DNA of 64,000 nucleotides from SAR202 cluster bacterium (GTDB lineage Bacteria; Chloroflexota; Dehalococcoidia; Lucifugimonadales; UBA1123): the NCBI GenBank assembly GCA_030752795.1, contig JASMDM010000061.1:1-64000 (forward strand), read 5' to 3'. The notes under the pieces are model-generated. The model was not told the DNA's origin, ran no database searches, and was given only the letters and a program-made list of their open reading frames with translations. This document shows, piece by piece, positions 17,894 to 28,122 of the stretch (position 1 is the first letter of the stretch; every line of letters starts with the position of its first letter). The translations under genes and the position numbers were made by a program.

Positions 17894-19219
17894 CTACGGC
17901 ACGTCCGCCGCGTAGCCGGTCCCTATTTGGTCGAGACGCTCCAACTCGGCGTACTCGGCATCGGATACGCCGATGATTTCTTTGTAGACGTACTCGTTGT
18001 CTTGACCGAGGCCCACCGGGTGCCTGCGAAGGTTGTTGGGCGTCTTGGACATGTTGAAGATCAGGCCCGGATATGAACGCGTCCCGGTATCGGGGCCGGT
18101 GAGGTCCTGGAAGAAGCCTCGGTCGCCCAGCTGCGGGCAAGCGAATGCGTCCGCTTCGTCCTGGACGGGCCCGGCGGCGACTCCGGCGGCTTGAAGCTGG
18201 TGGAAGAGTTCGAACCGGTCGCGAGTCTTCGTCCATTCGGCGACGTGCGCGTCGAGCTCTTTCTGGCGCCGATGCCTGCTCACCTGGTCGACGAACTTTT
18301 CGTCGTTGGTCCAATCTGGGTTGCCCATGACGTTGCACAAAGCGGCCCACTCGTCCTGAGTGCCGACGTCGATGACGATCCACCGGTCTTCCCCTTCGCA
18401 CGGGTAGGCGTTGTGCGGAGCGTGCGTCGGGTGACGGTTTCCTTGGGGTTCCGTGACCCGTTGGTTCATCGAGTAGTCGAGCATGAATTCGCCCATATAC
18501 GGAACGAAGCCCTCGGCCAGCGCCATCTCGATCTGCTGGCCTTTGCCAGTGCGTTTGCGTTGCCGCAACGCCAGCATGACGGCGAATGCGCCCTGCACAC
18601 CAGCGGCGGCGTCGCCTGTGAACGAGTCTCCGGTCATGGACGGGTCCATGTCCGTGTACCCGCGAATGTGATGGTGACCGGTCATGCCCTCCATGTGGGT
18701 GCCGAAAGTTCGGTAGTTCTTGTACGGACCGGTGAGTCCGTACCCGGGCATCCGCAACTGAATCAATCGCGGATTGATCTCGCTCAGCTCCTCGTAGGTC
18801 GCCTGTGCGCGTTCGATGGTCTCGGGCACGTTGTTCTCAATGAAGACGTCCGACTTGGCGACGAGACGCCGGAATATATCTCGGCCCTCGGGCGTCATGA
18901 TGTCGACGGTCATGCTTTTTTTATTGCGGGCGTGGCTGTTGAACGAAGGCGACCGGTTGAACGGCGTCTCGCCGGGGTCCCAATCAGGAAACGCGTAGAA
19001 CAGCGAGCCTGCTGTCGCCGTGGAGTTTCTGACCGCGTCGACCTGCTCCTTAGTAACGTGTGCGGTCTGGCCCCGCGTGGACGGCTGCATCCGGTTTCGC
19101 GGCTCGACGCGTATCACCTCGGCGCCCCATTCTGCGAGGAGTTGGGTGCAATGGGGACCGGCCCACACGACGGTTACGTCGATGATTCGAATGCCTTCCA
19201 GGGGCAGTTTCTTGCTCAT
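17894..19219 (-). CDS. CaiB/BaiF-family (class III) CoA-transferase
   Basis: A 441-residue cytosolic enzyme. N-terminal LEGIRIIDVTVVWAGPHCTQ and AEWGAEVIRVEPR, the SFNSHARNKKSMTVD stretch, and TGDSFTGDAAAGVQGAFAV with Asp at the usual catalytic position identify a family III CoA-transferase, which moves CoA between an acyl-CoA and a carboxylic acid through an aspartyl-CoA anhydride. The substrate cannot be read. A second, diverged CoA-transferase lies 100 bp downstream on the same strand, so the two may act in one acyl-CoA pathway with the crotonase at 21.3 kb. Confidence 0.88.
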   Translation of the reverse strand: MSKKLPLEGIRIIDVTVVWAGPHCTQLLAEWGAEVIRVEPRNRMQPSTRGQTAHVTKEQVDAVRNSTATAGSLFYAFPDWDPGETPFNRSPSFNSHARNKKSMTVDIMTPEGRDIFRRLVAKSDVFIENNVPETIERAQATYEELSEINPRLIQLRMPGYGLTGPYKNYRTFGTHMEGMTGHHHIRGYTDMDPSMTGDSFTGDAAAGVQGAFAVMLALRQRKRTGKGQQIEMALAEGFVPYMGEFMLDYSMNQRVTEPQGNRHPTHAPHNAYPCEGEDRWIVIDVGTQDEWAALCNVMGNPDWTNDEKFVDQVSRHRRQKELDAHVAEWTKTRDRFELFHQLQAAGVAAGPVQDEADAFACPQLGDRGFFQDLTGPDTGTRSYPGLIFNMSKTPNNLRRHPVGLGQDNEYVYKEIIGVSDAEYAELERLDQIGTGYAADVP

Positions 19220-19319
19220 TGTTGCTCGACTCTCAATTTTTCAGCACGGACAGCGATAACGTTTTTCGTCGCCTAGGCTTGGCTTCGGGGGTTCCGGTGT
19301 GACGGGGCCTGGCGCAAGG

Positions 19320-20528
19320 TCAGACGATCCCGCGCTCCCTCAACTCTGCTATGTCTTCAGCGGAGCGGCCGAGCTCGCTCAGCACCTCGTCGGTGTGTTG
19401 CCCCAGAAGCGGCGCCGGCGAACGATGCGGCAACTCGGCGCCATACATCTTGAACGGCCTGCCCGGGTAGGTCAGTTCGCCGGCCCGGGGATGTTCGATC
19501 GGGTCCCAGAAGCCGCGCTCGGCAAAATGCGGATCGTGGAAGATGTCTTCGACGTTGTTGATCGGCCCGGCCAGAAGGTGGTGTTCTTGGGCGACAGTCA
19601 CTGCCTCGAGCATCGTGTGTTCCATCAGCCACGGAATGTAGTACTCGTCGAAGAGGTAAGCCGCTTCGGGGTCGGAACGGCCGGCAGGGTTGCTCAAGAC
19701 CGGATGATCGGCCAATTCCGGGTGGCCGATCATCTCGCAGATGTTACGAAAACGGGGACCGAACCCCAGGATGTTGACGTAACCGTCCGCGCATGGCCTG
19801 GTTCCTGACGCGACGCGCACCGCGGGGTCGGGACGGGAACCGAGGTAGCCCGTGTAGGAGTGAGCGGTCAGCCACACGACCCGCCGGTCCCTGAATCCGG
19901 CCTGGGTCTCGTAAACAGAGACGTCGATGTGCTGGCCTTCGCCGGAATCCTCGGCATCGAACAGCGCTAACGTCGATGCGTAGGCCGCGACCGAACCCGA
20001 GTGCATCGCCACGATGTTGCCGGCCAACTTCAACGGCTCGCGATCCGCGTGCCCCGTGATGTTCATCGGACCGCCCATCGCGTAGGCGACGAGGTCGGAT
20101 GACTTCAGATCGCGGTAAGGCCCGGTTTGGCCGAAGTTCGAGATCGACGCGACGACGACAGCGGGATTTATGGCTTCGAGCTCATCGTAGCCGAGCCCCA
20201 ACCGATCCATCACGCCGGGGCGGAAATTCTCGACGACGATGTCGGCGGTGGCTGCCAAGTCTTTTGCAATCTGCGCGCCAGCAGGATCCTTGAGGTCGAG
20301 CGTGATCCCGCGTTTGCTCGTGTTCAGGTGCAGGAACATCCCGCTTTTCTCAGGATGGGGCTCATCGCCTGGATAGGGACCCATAGCCCTCGCAGAATCA
20401 CCGGCTCCGGGCCTCTCGACCTTGATCACGTCGGCGCCGTAGTCACCAAGCAGCTTGGTGCATTGCGGTCCGGCTACGTGGTGAGTCAGGTCCAGAACCC
20501 GGACTCCAGCCAAAGCGTTGTCGAACAT
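19320..20528 (-). CDS. CaiB/BaiF-family CoA-transferase (second copy)
   Basis: A 402-residue class III CoA-transferase starting MFDNALAGVRVLDLTHHV; the ATG at 20528 has GGAG upstream, and the in-frame extension to 20792 looks non-coding. Landmarks: GPQCTKLLGDYGADVIKVE, LNTSKRGITLDLKDP, the FGQTGPYRDLKSSDLVAYA region and the C-terminal GQHTDEVLSELG. At the usual catalytic Asp position the local sequence is LKSSDLVAYAMGG. It is clearly diverged from the neighbour at 17894, so this is not a recent duplication. Confidence 0.87.
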   Translation of the reverse strand: MFDNALAGVRVLDLTHHVAGPQCTKLLGDYGADVIKVERPGAGDSARAMGPYPGDEPHPEKSGMFLHLNTSKRGITLDLKDPAGAQIAKDLAATADIVVENFRPGVMDRLGLGYDELEAINPAVVVASISNFGQTGPYRDLKSSDLVAYAMGGPMNITGHADREPLKLAGNIVAMHSGSVAAYASTLALFDAEDSGEGQHIDVSVYETQAGFRDRRVVWLTAHSYTGYLGSRPDPAVRVASGTRPCADGYVNILGFGPRFRNICEMIGHPELADHPVLSNPAGRSDPEAAYLFDEYYIPWLMEHTMLEAVTVAQEHHLLAGPINNVEDIFHDPHFAERGFWDPIEHPRAGELTYPGRPFKMYGAELPHRSPAPLLGQHTDEVLSELGRSAEDIAELRERGIV

Positions 20529-20810
20529 TTTCGTATTCTCCGGCCGTGTTTCTTCACAATCGAGAATGTAACGCAGCGGTGTGGGGACCGGCCTATGGCC
20601 GAACGGCGCGAGCAACGCCTGAAATCGACGATCCGCTGCCTCGTCGCCAATGGGCCGTAAGCTATCAGCGTACGCCGCGCGCGTCAAGGCGACGTCGGAT
20701 TGAGCTCGATCCAGCGCCGGAGCATGCTGGAATGTTCGGCCAGCGTCGATGCCCTGGGCGTGCTTGACCCGCTTCACGCCCGCAGCTAACATTGTGCCAA
20801 GGTGAAAATC

Positions 20811-21239
20811 ATGGATCTACTGTTTATATGCCGAGACGCACTGGAAGACTCGTTGCTGAGTACGATCGCGATGGCGATCGAGGCGCGGAAAGCGAACGCT
20901 GAAACGGGAATTGTCTTTACGGGCGAATCCGTTGCCGCCCTGTCGGGGCAGTCCTTCGACTGGTCGCCCTTGCTTCGGGATTGGGGCACTCGGGTGCGTG
21001 TCTCCCGGACCGCCACGGAGATGGGTTATCCCCTCGCCAAAGCCTGGGACGCTCGATGGACGAAGCCTCTTCAGCTTCTGCCTGCGGCCCGGGAAACGGG
21101 CGTCCGCCTCATCGCATGCCCGCTTTGGTCGAAACTACTGGGCGTCGAGGAGAGATTGCCGGAAGAACTCGAGCGTCCGGATATGGCCGCGCTGATCCAA
21201 GAATTGCGGCAGAGTGACAAAGTCATCGGCAGTTACTAA
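20811..21239 (+). CDS. DsrE-family-like protein
   Basis: A 142-residue protein starting MDLLFICRDALEDSL. The fold pattern (beta strand with a Cys at residue 7, a helix with SLLSTIAMAIEARK, a strand with GIVFTGESVAAL, a C-terminal VRLIACPLWSKLLGV with a second Cys) resembles DsrE/DsrF-like sulphur-carrier or peroxiredoxin-like small proteins. The ATG at 20811 is preferred because AAGGTG sits 7 nt upstream and would otherwise include the GTG at 20802. It precedes the crotonase by 12 nt and is likely in one operon with it. The assignment is by fold pattern only. Confidence 0.55.
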   Translation: MDLLFICRDALEDSLLSTIAMAIEARKANAETGIVFTGESVAALSGQSFDWSPLLRDWGTRVRVSRTATEMGYPLAKAWDARWTKPLQLLPAARETGVRLIACPLWSKLLGVEERLPEELERPDMAALIQELRQSDKVIGSY

Positions 21240-21251
21240 AAGGAGAGCTTC

Positions 21252-22112
21252 ATGGGATGGACCGACTGGACACAGCCCGAAGGATTTCGACGCCCTGTGC
21301 ACGTCATTTACGAGAAGAAGCAGCATGAGGAACTTGGAGGCGGCATCGCGCGCCTAACCATGAACCGCCCCGAGGTTCTCAACGCGTTCACCGGCCAGAC
21401 ATACTCGGAGTTTGCCCGAGCCATGAAAGACGCCGAGGACGACCGGTCAATAGCGGCCATCATCGTCACCGGCTCCGGCGGCAACTTTTGCAGCGGCGGC
21501 GACGTGATGTGGGAGGCAGAGGCGAGTTTCGAAGAATCGGCGGGCTCTGAGCCTGGGTTGAATCGGCTCGTGCGAATGTGCCCGAAGGTGGTTATCGCGG
21601 TGGTAGAAGGGTACGCGATCGGCGGCGGCAACCATCTGGCCTACACGTGCGACATCACTTTAGCCGCTGACACCGCGATATTCGGTCACAACGGCCCCCG
21701 CGTGGGTAGCCCCCATCACGGATACACAGTGGCGCTGGCCGCTCTGACCATCGGGATGAAGCGAGCCAAAGAGATGCATTTCTTCCTCCCTCGGTACACG
21801 GCCCAAGAGGCATACGATTTGGGCATGGTCAACAAAGTTGTCCCAGAGTTTGAGCTGGACAACGAAGTGGATAAATGGTGCGAACAGCTCCTCACGATGA
21901 GTCCGACCTGCATCCAACTCCGCAAACGGTCGTTCAACGCCTTGATGGACATGGCCCGGGCATTCACCGGCCCGACCGGTGAATTGCTCCAGAAGCATGC
22001 TCCCGACTTCCTCGGAAGCGCCGAGCGTCAGGAATGCCTGGCGGCTTTCACCGAGATGAGGACGCCACGACCATACGCGGTCTACGCCGCAGAGCAAACG
22101 GCAACTGCCTAG
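21252..22112 (+). CDS. Enoyl-CoA hydratase/isomerase (crotonase) family protein, MenB/BadI-like
   Basis: A 286-residue crotonase-fold enzyme. Oxyanion-hole segments GSGGNFCSGGDVMWE and EGYAIGGGNHLAYTCDI are clear, and HNGPRVGSPHHGYT recalls the MenB and 2-ketocyclohexanecarboxyl-CoA hydrolase branch (GPRVGSFxxGYG), although the residues after GS differ. An AAGGAG ribosome site precedes ATG 21252. It acts on an acyl-CoA; ring cleavage is possible but not proven. Its 3' end overlaps the convergent comEC by 65 bp. Confidence 0.82.
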   Translation: MGWTDWTQPEGFRRPVHVIYEKKQHEELGGGIARLTMNRPEVLNAFTGQTYSEFARAMKDAEDDRSIAAIIVTGSGGNFCSGGDVMWEAEASFEESAGSEPGLNRLVRMCPKVVIAVVEGYAIGGGNHLAYTCDITLAADTAIFGHNGPRVGSPHHGYTVALAALTIGMKRAKEMHFFLPRYTAQEAYDLGMVNKVVPEFELDNEVDKWCEQLLTMSPTCIQLRKRSFNALMDMARAFTGPTGELLQKHAPDFLGSAERQECLAAFTEMRTPRPYAVYAAEQTATA

Positions 22113-24596
22113 GCGGGCGCTTAACGTCCGTGTGAGCGAGCGGCGCAACTCGGCAGCGTTCGGTTTCGACGGTGATGGATTTGCCGTCCGTGAGCACCTC
22201 GATCGACCCACGATCCATCGTGACGTAAATGTTGTCATCGAGGACGTGTTGTTTCAGATGTTTCAGGATTTCCGTGTGAGGGTGATCGAAGCGATTGCCC
22301 ACTCCGGCCGAGATGACCGCGAGTACAGGTTTGACCGCGCTCAGGAATCGTTCCGAGGACGAGCTTCGGCTGCCGTTGTGTCCGACCTTCAAGACGTGGC
22401 TGTTGAGCTCGGCGACCGAGTTGGTCATCAGGGACTCGCCTTCGCGGAACGTGTCGCCGGAAAGCAGGAAGCTGATCTCGCTGTACACGACCCGCACCGC
22501 CACGGACGCGTTGTCGATGTCGGAAGCCGTGTTGTTCAGCAGCCGGGTTGGCGGTCCGAGAACCTCGATCACGACGCCGTCGTCGAACGCCAGCGCCATG
22601 CCTCGGTTCAGTGACAGTTCGACGGCGCCCTCGTTGCCCACGACCCGGCGCCAATCTGCATACTGAGGCGTATCGTAGTCGAATTCTCGTTCGAGGACGT
22701 GCCGCACGTCGTATCGCTCCAAAATCTCCGTCAAGCCCGACACATGGTCGCTGTGCGGATGCGTGAGAACAGCCAGGTCGATGGACCGTGCCCAGAAAGG
22801 CAGCGTTGAACTCACGGCCTGCGCAGCGTTGGCCGGAGACGGCCCGCCATCGACGACGATGCGATGGCCTCCCGGCGTCGTGATGATCGCCATATCGCCC
22901 TGTCCAACGTCTGCGAAGACGACGCGGAGATCGTTGCCGGGAAGCGTGATCGCGACGATCCACAGCAACCACGCGACCGCGAAGGCCAACACGACTAACG
23001 GCCACGTCGCGCCTCGCGAGCGGTTCGACCAGTCTCGCTCCCAAGCGCGCGCAAGCGACCAGAGCTTGATGGCCTGCCGCCTGACGGTTCGGTTGAATAT
23101 GGCGGCACACGCTGCCACGTAATACACCCACACCAGGATCGATGCGAACCTTCCGGTCTCGACCAATGCGCCAGGAACGCTGCCAACGAGCGATGCAACG
23201 CTTGCGATGTACGCCGAGCTCACCCACGCGATCCAACCGAACGGCGCCGCAAGCCAACTTGAAACCAAACCGATCGATCCCGCCAAAGCGCTGGACTCAA
23301 GGGCGAGTGGCAAGATCGGCATAGTGATCAGCGTCGACGGCAAGCCGACCAAGGAAACCTGCTGGAAGTGGAACGCCACCAAAGGCACGGTTGCCACGGT
23401 CGTCGCGATCGTCACGGCCATCGCTTCGATGACCAGACGGGCAATCGCCGGGCCAACGCCGTCGCGGTCTTGGGTCAACTCGAGCTTCGCGGCAGCCCAC
23501 TCGGACATCCGCGTGCTCAACATCGCGATGCCGGTCATGGCTGCGAAGCTGAGTTGAAACGAGAAGTCCGACAGCACACGCGGCTCGGCCGCGACCATTA
23601 TCGAGGCTGCCAGCGCCAAGGACGGCAGCACGCTCCGAGGTCGACCCACGGCCAAAGCGCCCAAGTACGCAACGCCCATGATCGCGGCTCGGATCGCCGA
23701 CGGAGGCGCGCCCGCGATCAGCGTGTACGACACGATCATCAGCAGCGGCCAGATCAGGTATAACTGGTGACGCCGACCGACGGCTGATGCGCTCAGCGAA
23801 AGACTGATGCCGTGCAATACCCCGACGTGCAGCCCCGAGATCGCCAGCAAGTGGGATGTCCCGGAGCGCCGGAAGTCGGCGACGAGCTCGTCCGGCAGCT
23901 TGTCGCGGATGCCGAGCAGCACTGCCTGAGCGAACGACGCTTGAGGCTCGGGGATCGTGCGTCCGAGGGAGTCGGACAGCTTGTGACGGAGCTTGTATAG
24001 GTTGCGATAGATTGCGGCGCCCTCGCCATCGTTCAGCAGCACCGGCTCGGAGAACGTCATCACGGTCCCGATGCGTTGACGCTGAGATACGCCGGATAGT
24101 CGAACTCGTCGAGCTGTTCCGGTGGCGTGAGGACGCCGGTCAGAGCCAAACGGTCGTCGTATCGGAAGAACGGCTTCTCCCTGGCGCGAGCGATGTTGGA
24201 GGTTTCGCTGACCAGAACCAGAACCTCACCGTCGGCTACGGTCCAATCAGAGCCTCCGGAAAACCGCACGCGCTCGACAACCAACTTGAGGCGCGTCGCT
24301 TGTCCAGCGGCGGATGGGTCGCCGGTCACGACGCCCTCGACAACGAGATCTGGCATGCTGTGGAACCGGTCCAGAGATCGCGCGGCGTCAACTTCGTCGA
24401 TCGAGGCGCGGAGCATTCCGAGGACGAGGAAGGGCACGGCGAGCACCGGCAGGATGCGCCATCGCAGGCTGACGGCCAACGGCACTGCCAGCACTGCAGA
24501 TACAAGGAACAGTGCGACGGCCCACAGCGATCCGTCAAGGTCGACGCCTAGCAGAACTCCGACGACGAACGCCGCGGAGAGGACCGGAAGTCGCAA
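22048..24596 (-). CDS. comEC: DNA internalization-related competence protein ComEC/Rec2 (one-base frameshift)
   Basis: Competence membrane channel for single-stranded DNA uptake. The first part (24596-24060) has the DUF4131 region with N-terminal helices and ends after FDYPAYLSVN; the second continues in another frame with the competence domain (HLLAISGLHVGVLHG) and the C-terminal metallo-beta-lactamase domain (LTHPHSDHVSGL, VGHNGS). Adding one G near 24073 (AACGCATC to AACGGCATC) fuses the frames as YLSVNGIGTVMTFSEP and gives one 849-residue protein, so this is a -1 indel. It may be a sequencing error or a real break. Convergent with the crotonase gene. Confidence 0.85.
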
Positions 24597-24693
24597 CGCG
24601 TCACTCCACTCATATTCAGGTTGATGGCGAGTGTATCACGCGGGTGATGGACAAGCAGCATCCAGGATGCTGGCGATGACCAGTGACAGATTG

Positions 24694-25833
24694 TCAATCC
24701 GCGAGGCGGGCCAGTGCGCGTTCGTCGATCTCGATACCGAGGCCCGGGCCGGTGGGGACTGCGACGTAGCCGCCGACCTGGTCGAACGGTTCTTCGACCA
24801 AGCCTTCGCGAATGCCGCTGGGGGTTCGGTCGAACTCCATCACCGGCTCCTGGACGAACGGCACCGGATCGCCGGAGGGCGGGCACGGCGGGATCGCCGC
24901 CGCCACATGCAGCGAGGCCGCGATCATGATCGGCGAGCCCCAGACGTGAGGGTTGACCTGGATGCCGAACGCGTTGGCCATCGCCGCCACGTTTCGCATC
25001 TCCGTGATGCCGCCGACATTGATCACGTCGGGCTGGGCGATGTCATACGCCCGCCTCGCGAGGAAATCCTTGAACTCGTACCGAGTGCGAAGGTTCTCGC
25101 CGCCGGAGACAGCCATCGGAACTCCAGCTTTGACTTGGAGGTAGCCTTCAATATCCTGTGCGTTGACCGGTTCTTCGAACCAGAGGATGTCGTGCTCGGC
25201 GATCCGCTGGCCGAGCCTGATCGCGGACGCAGCGTTGTACGCTTGATTGGCGTCGATCATCAGCTTGACGTCCGGGCCGATGGCGTTGCGCAGGGCTGCG
25301 ACCCGCTTGACGTCGTCGTCCATCGGCAAACCGCCGACCTTGGTCTTCATGCCCATGAAGCCGGCTTCGACGTAGCCGGTCGCTTCGTCGAGCAACCGAG
25401 TGGGGAACTCGCCTTCGGTGTAGTAGAGCCCGGTGGCGTAGACGGCGACGCGATCGCGGATTCGTCCGCCGAGGAGATCGGAGACTGACAGACCGGTCGC
25501 TTTGCCGGCGATGTCCCAGAGCGCGGTGTCGACGGCGCTGAGCGCGGAGCCGCCGAATCCGACCGCAACGTTGGCGTTGTACAGCCGCGCAAACATCTTC
25601 TGCCAGAGTCCGACACGGTTCGTCGGATCCTGGCCGATCAGCGCCGGTTCCAGCACCTCGTGCACCGCGGTAGCGGCCGGCCCGCCCGCGCCTTCGCCCC
25701 AGCCGACGATCCCCTCGTCCGTCGACACCTTCACGATGCCAGCGGTCCGGCGATCGATCCAACCCTGGGACCACCCAAACGGTCTTTCGAGCGGCGAGCT
25801 CAGAGAATAGGTCTCGATTCCGGTGATCTTCAC
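24694..25833 (-). CDS. Enolase-superfamily (mandelate racemase/muconate lactonizing) enzyme, second copy
   Basis: A 379-residue sugar-acid dehydratase-like enzyme. Active-site residues in order: GMKTKVGG (KxK motif), MIDANQAYN (Asp ligand), WFEEPV and SGGEN (Glu ligands), AQPDVINVGG and NPHVWGS (Asp-His dyad). All canonical residues of the mandelate racemase subgroup are present. GTG 25833 has a perfect AGGAGG 6 nt upstream, which decides against the TTG at 25857. It is divergent from the DUF1537 kinase and aldolase genes across repeat DNA; together they could form a dehydration, phosphorylation and aldol-cleavage path for an acid sugar. Confidence 0.86.
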   Translation of the reverse strand: MKITGIETYSLSSPLERPFGWSQGWIDRRTAGIVKVSTDEGIVGWGEGAGGPAATAVHEVLEPALIGQDPTNRVGLWQKMFARLYNANVAVGFGGSALSAVDTALWDIAGKATGLSVSDLLGGRIRDRVAVYATGLYYTEGEFPTRLLDEATGYVEAGFMGMKTKVGGLPMDDDVKRVAALRNAIGPDVKLMIDANQAYNAASAIRLGQRIAEHDILWFEEPVNAQDIEGYLQVKAGVPMAVSGGENLRTRYEFKDFLARRAYDIAQPDVINVGGITEMRNVAAMANAFGIQVNPHVWGSPIMIAASLHVAAAIPPCPPSGDPVPFVQEPVMEFDRTPSGIREGLVEEPFDQVGGYVAVPTGPGLGIEIDERALARLAD

Positions 25834-26655
25834 GGAGGGCCTCCTGCCGGTGCTCAATGATGGAAAATGCGGGGCACGGCACCGTTACGTGACGAGTCTA
25901 TCAACGCGACATTCGAGGGTCAATCGTGGCACAACGGCGGCCTCGAATAACCGAGTGCCGAGGCCAAAGGAGCGTTGCGACGTTGGTGCTCTGGCCGTTC
26001 ACGCCCAAGCCAACCCTGGATCGCCGCGCGGAGGCCACAGACGCAATGCGTGGGTCAGAATGACACATGGCGGTTGCCACCACCGTATCAGAGCATGAAA
26101 ACTAGGCTTGGCCCTGATGGCGATAAACAATATAAGTGGCATTGTCCGAAATGTGTCATTCTGATCCTTCCGCGCGCGGAAGGACGAAGAATCTGGTCGT
26201 TGAACACCCATTGTTGCCCGCGGGACGCCAGAAGTTTCTGCATCTGCGAAAGGTCCAGCGCGCAAGAAAGCGTTAAGCAAAACGATTTGGGTTGATGAAC
26301 ATAACGGCTTAAGCGACGCTTGCGCGTGGGCGGCCCTTCGACAGGCTCAGGGCGAACGGATGGGTGCTTGGCTCGCCATCGACGGATGCTCAGGATCGCG
26401 ACACGCGTTGGGGACAGTGTATTTAGTTGATGACCATCAGGCCGACACCGCGCAGCTATTTTAACACCAATGACACCTAATGTCCGGCACACATTATTAT
26501 GTTTATCGCCATCACGACCAAGCTCTGAGAGGCGTCGGGCACGGCTTGACATCGCCCCGTCGTCAGCCGAGAATCGCGTCACGCGTCGGTCCCTCGTTAA
26601 TTCTCACGTCTGACGGCGGCACGCGAGCGCTGGATCGAAAGCAATTACACGCCTG
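25834..26655. repeat. 822-bp gene-free stretch with a long copy of the dispersed composite repeat
   Basis: About 26040-26470 is homologous, in the same orientation, to about 50965-51420: shared blocks include ATGGCGGTTGCCAC, TGGCCCTGATGGCGATAAAC, the GAAGAATCTGGTCG module, CCCTTCGACAGGCTCAGG and TATTTAGTTGATGACCAT, in the same order with substitutions and small indels. No reading frame is shared between the copies, so it is a non-coding repeat. The flanks (25834-26035, 26475-26655) show nothing I can name. Confidence 0.7.
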
Positions 26656-28062
26656 ATGACAAACCGCCTCCCATTCAAACAGACCCTCGACTCGCTTCCC
26701 GATGAGTGGTCGATCGACCCGATCCCGGCCATCCGAAGCTCGATTGCGAGAACCGGCGCCAAGCTGGCGGTTCTGGATGACGACCCGACAGGCGCCCAGA
26801 CCGTGCACGATGTGGCGGTTTTGACAGACTGGTCCGTCGACGCGATCGTCGAAGAGCTCGCCACTGACCTTCCGGCGATGTTTCTGGTTACGAATTCGAG
26901 GAGCATGCCGCTCGCGCGGGCGCAGGCAGTTACCGCCGAGGCAGGGCGCAACTTGCGTGAGGCATCGGCTCGTACCGGGCGTCGAATCGACGTGGTGATC
27001 CGGGGCGATTCGACGTTGCGCGGCCACTTCATCGGCGAGTTGACTGCCCTGGAACAGGCTCTCGGCAAGGGAAACGATGCGTGGTTGTTGATTCCATTCT
27101 TTTCCGAGGGCGGGCGCTACACGATTGACGACGTCCACTACGTTTCGGACGACGAATGGCTGACACCGGCGGGCGATACCGAGTTCGCACGAGACACGGT
27201 GTTCAGCTACCGTTCCTCGAACTTGCGAAAGTGGGTCGAAGAGATGACGGACGGGAGCGTGAGCGCCGCCGACGTAGCTTCGATCTCGATCAACGACCTT
27301 CGGCTCGGCGGACCGGAGCGAGTTACCGAGGTATTGTCTGATCTCGAGGGCGGTCGAGTCTGCGTCGTCAACGCTGTTGCGATGCGCGACCTCGAGGTGC
27401 TGGCGCAGAGCCTGTTGGCAGCCGAAGAGCGAGGGCAGCGGTTCTTGTACCGGAGCGCGGCGTCGTTTGTGCGGGCCAGGTTGGGCCAGACCGGTCGAGA
27501 GTTGTTGACTGCCGATGACCTGGACCTGCCGAAGTCGGGAGGCGCGTTGATCGTCGTAGGCTCGCACGTGGCACGGACCAACGGCCAGCTCGACGAATTG
27601 CTCCGACGACCTGGAATCGCGAGCGTCGAGATCGATGTCGCGGAGCTCGTATCCGACGCTGGCACTCGGGAGACGGCTCGTGTGGCGGGCTTCGCCTCCG
27701 GTCAGCTTCGGAAGGGGCGAGACGTCGCGATCTATACGAGCAGAACTGTGCTCACGGGCATCAACGTTGCAGAGAACCTGGCGATCGGCGAGAGGATTGC
27801 CAGCGGGGTCGTCGAGGCGGTCCGGGGGGTCGAACAGCGACCGAGGTACGTGATCGTGAAGGGCGGGACGACGGCGAGCAACGTGGCTACTCGATCTTTT
27901 GGCGTGGCCAGAGCCGTCGGCAGAGGCCAGGTGGCTCCAGGTGTGCCAGTCTGGGATCTCGGCCCCGAAAGCAGATTTCCGGGTCTCAAACTGGTGGTGT
28001 TTCCCGGGAACGTCGGAGACCCTGACGCCCTGGTTGAGGTGGTTGTAAAGCTGAGCGCGTAG
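26656..28062 (+). CDS. Four-carbon acid sugar kinase family protein (DUF1537)
   Basis: A 468-residue kinase. The N-terminal substrate domain opens with LAVLDDDPTGAQTVHDVAVLT, the hallmark of DUF1537 (OtnK/YgbK) enzymes, followed by IRGDSTLRGHF and IPFFSEGGRYT. The C-terminal nucleotide domain has VVGSHVARTNGQL, the VKGGTTASNV loop and FPGNVGDPDAL. Characterised members phosphorylate erythronate, threonate or similar tetronates. It is followed 60 bp later by a class II aldolase, which would cleave the product; the specific substrate is not readable. Confidence 0.88.
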   Translation: MTNRLPFKQTLDSLPDEWSIDPIPAIRSSIARTGAKLAVLDDDPTGAQTVHDVAVLTDWSVDAIVEELATDLPAMFLVTNSRSMPLARAQAVTAEAGRNLREASARTGRRIDVVIRGDSTLRGHFIGELTALEQALGKGNDAWLLIPFFSEGGRYTIDDVHYVSDDEWLTPAGDTEFARDTVFSYRSSNLRKWVEEMTDGSVSAADVASISINDLRLGGPERVTEVLSDLEGGRVCVVNAVAMRDLEVLAQSLLAAEERGQRFLYRSAASFVRARLGQTGRELLTADDLDLPKSGGALIVVGSHVARTNGQLDELLRRPGIASVEIDVAELVSDAGTRETARVAGFASGQLRKGRDVAIYTSRTVLTGINVAENLAIGERIASGVVEAVRGVEQRPRYVIVKGGTTASNVATRSFGVARAVGRGQVAPGVPVWDLGPESRFPGLKLVVFPGNVGDPDALVEVVVKLSA

Positions 28063-28122
28063 CCTTTCGAACGGTCACGCCGCCAAGTGAACGGCGAATC
28101 CAAGGCAACGCAAAGGACCCAT

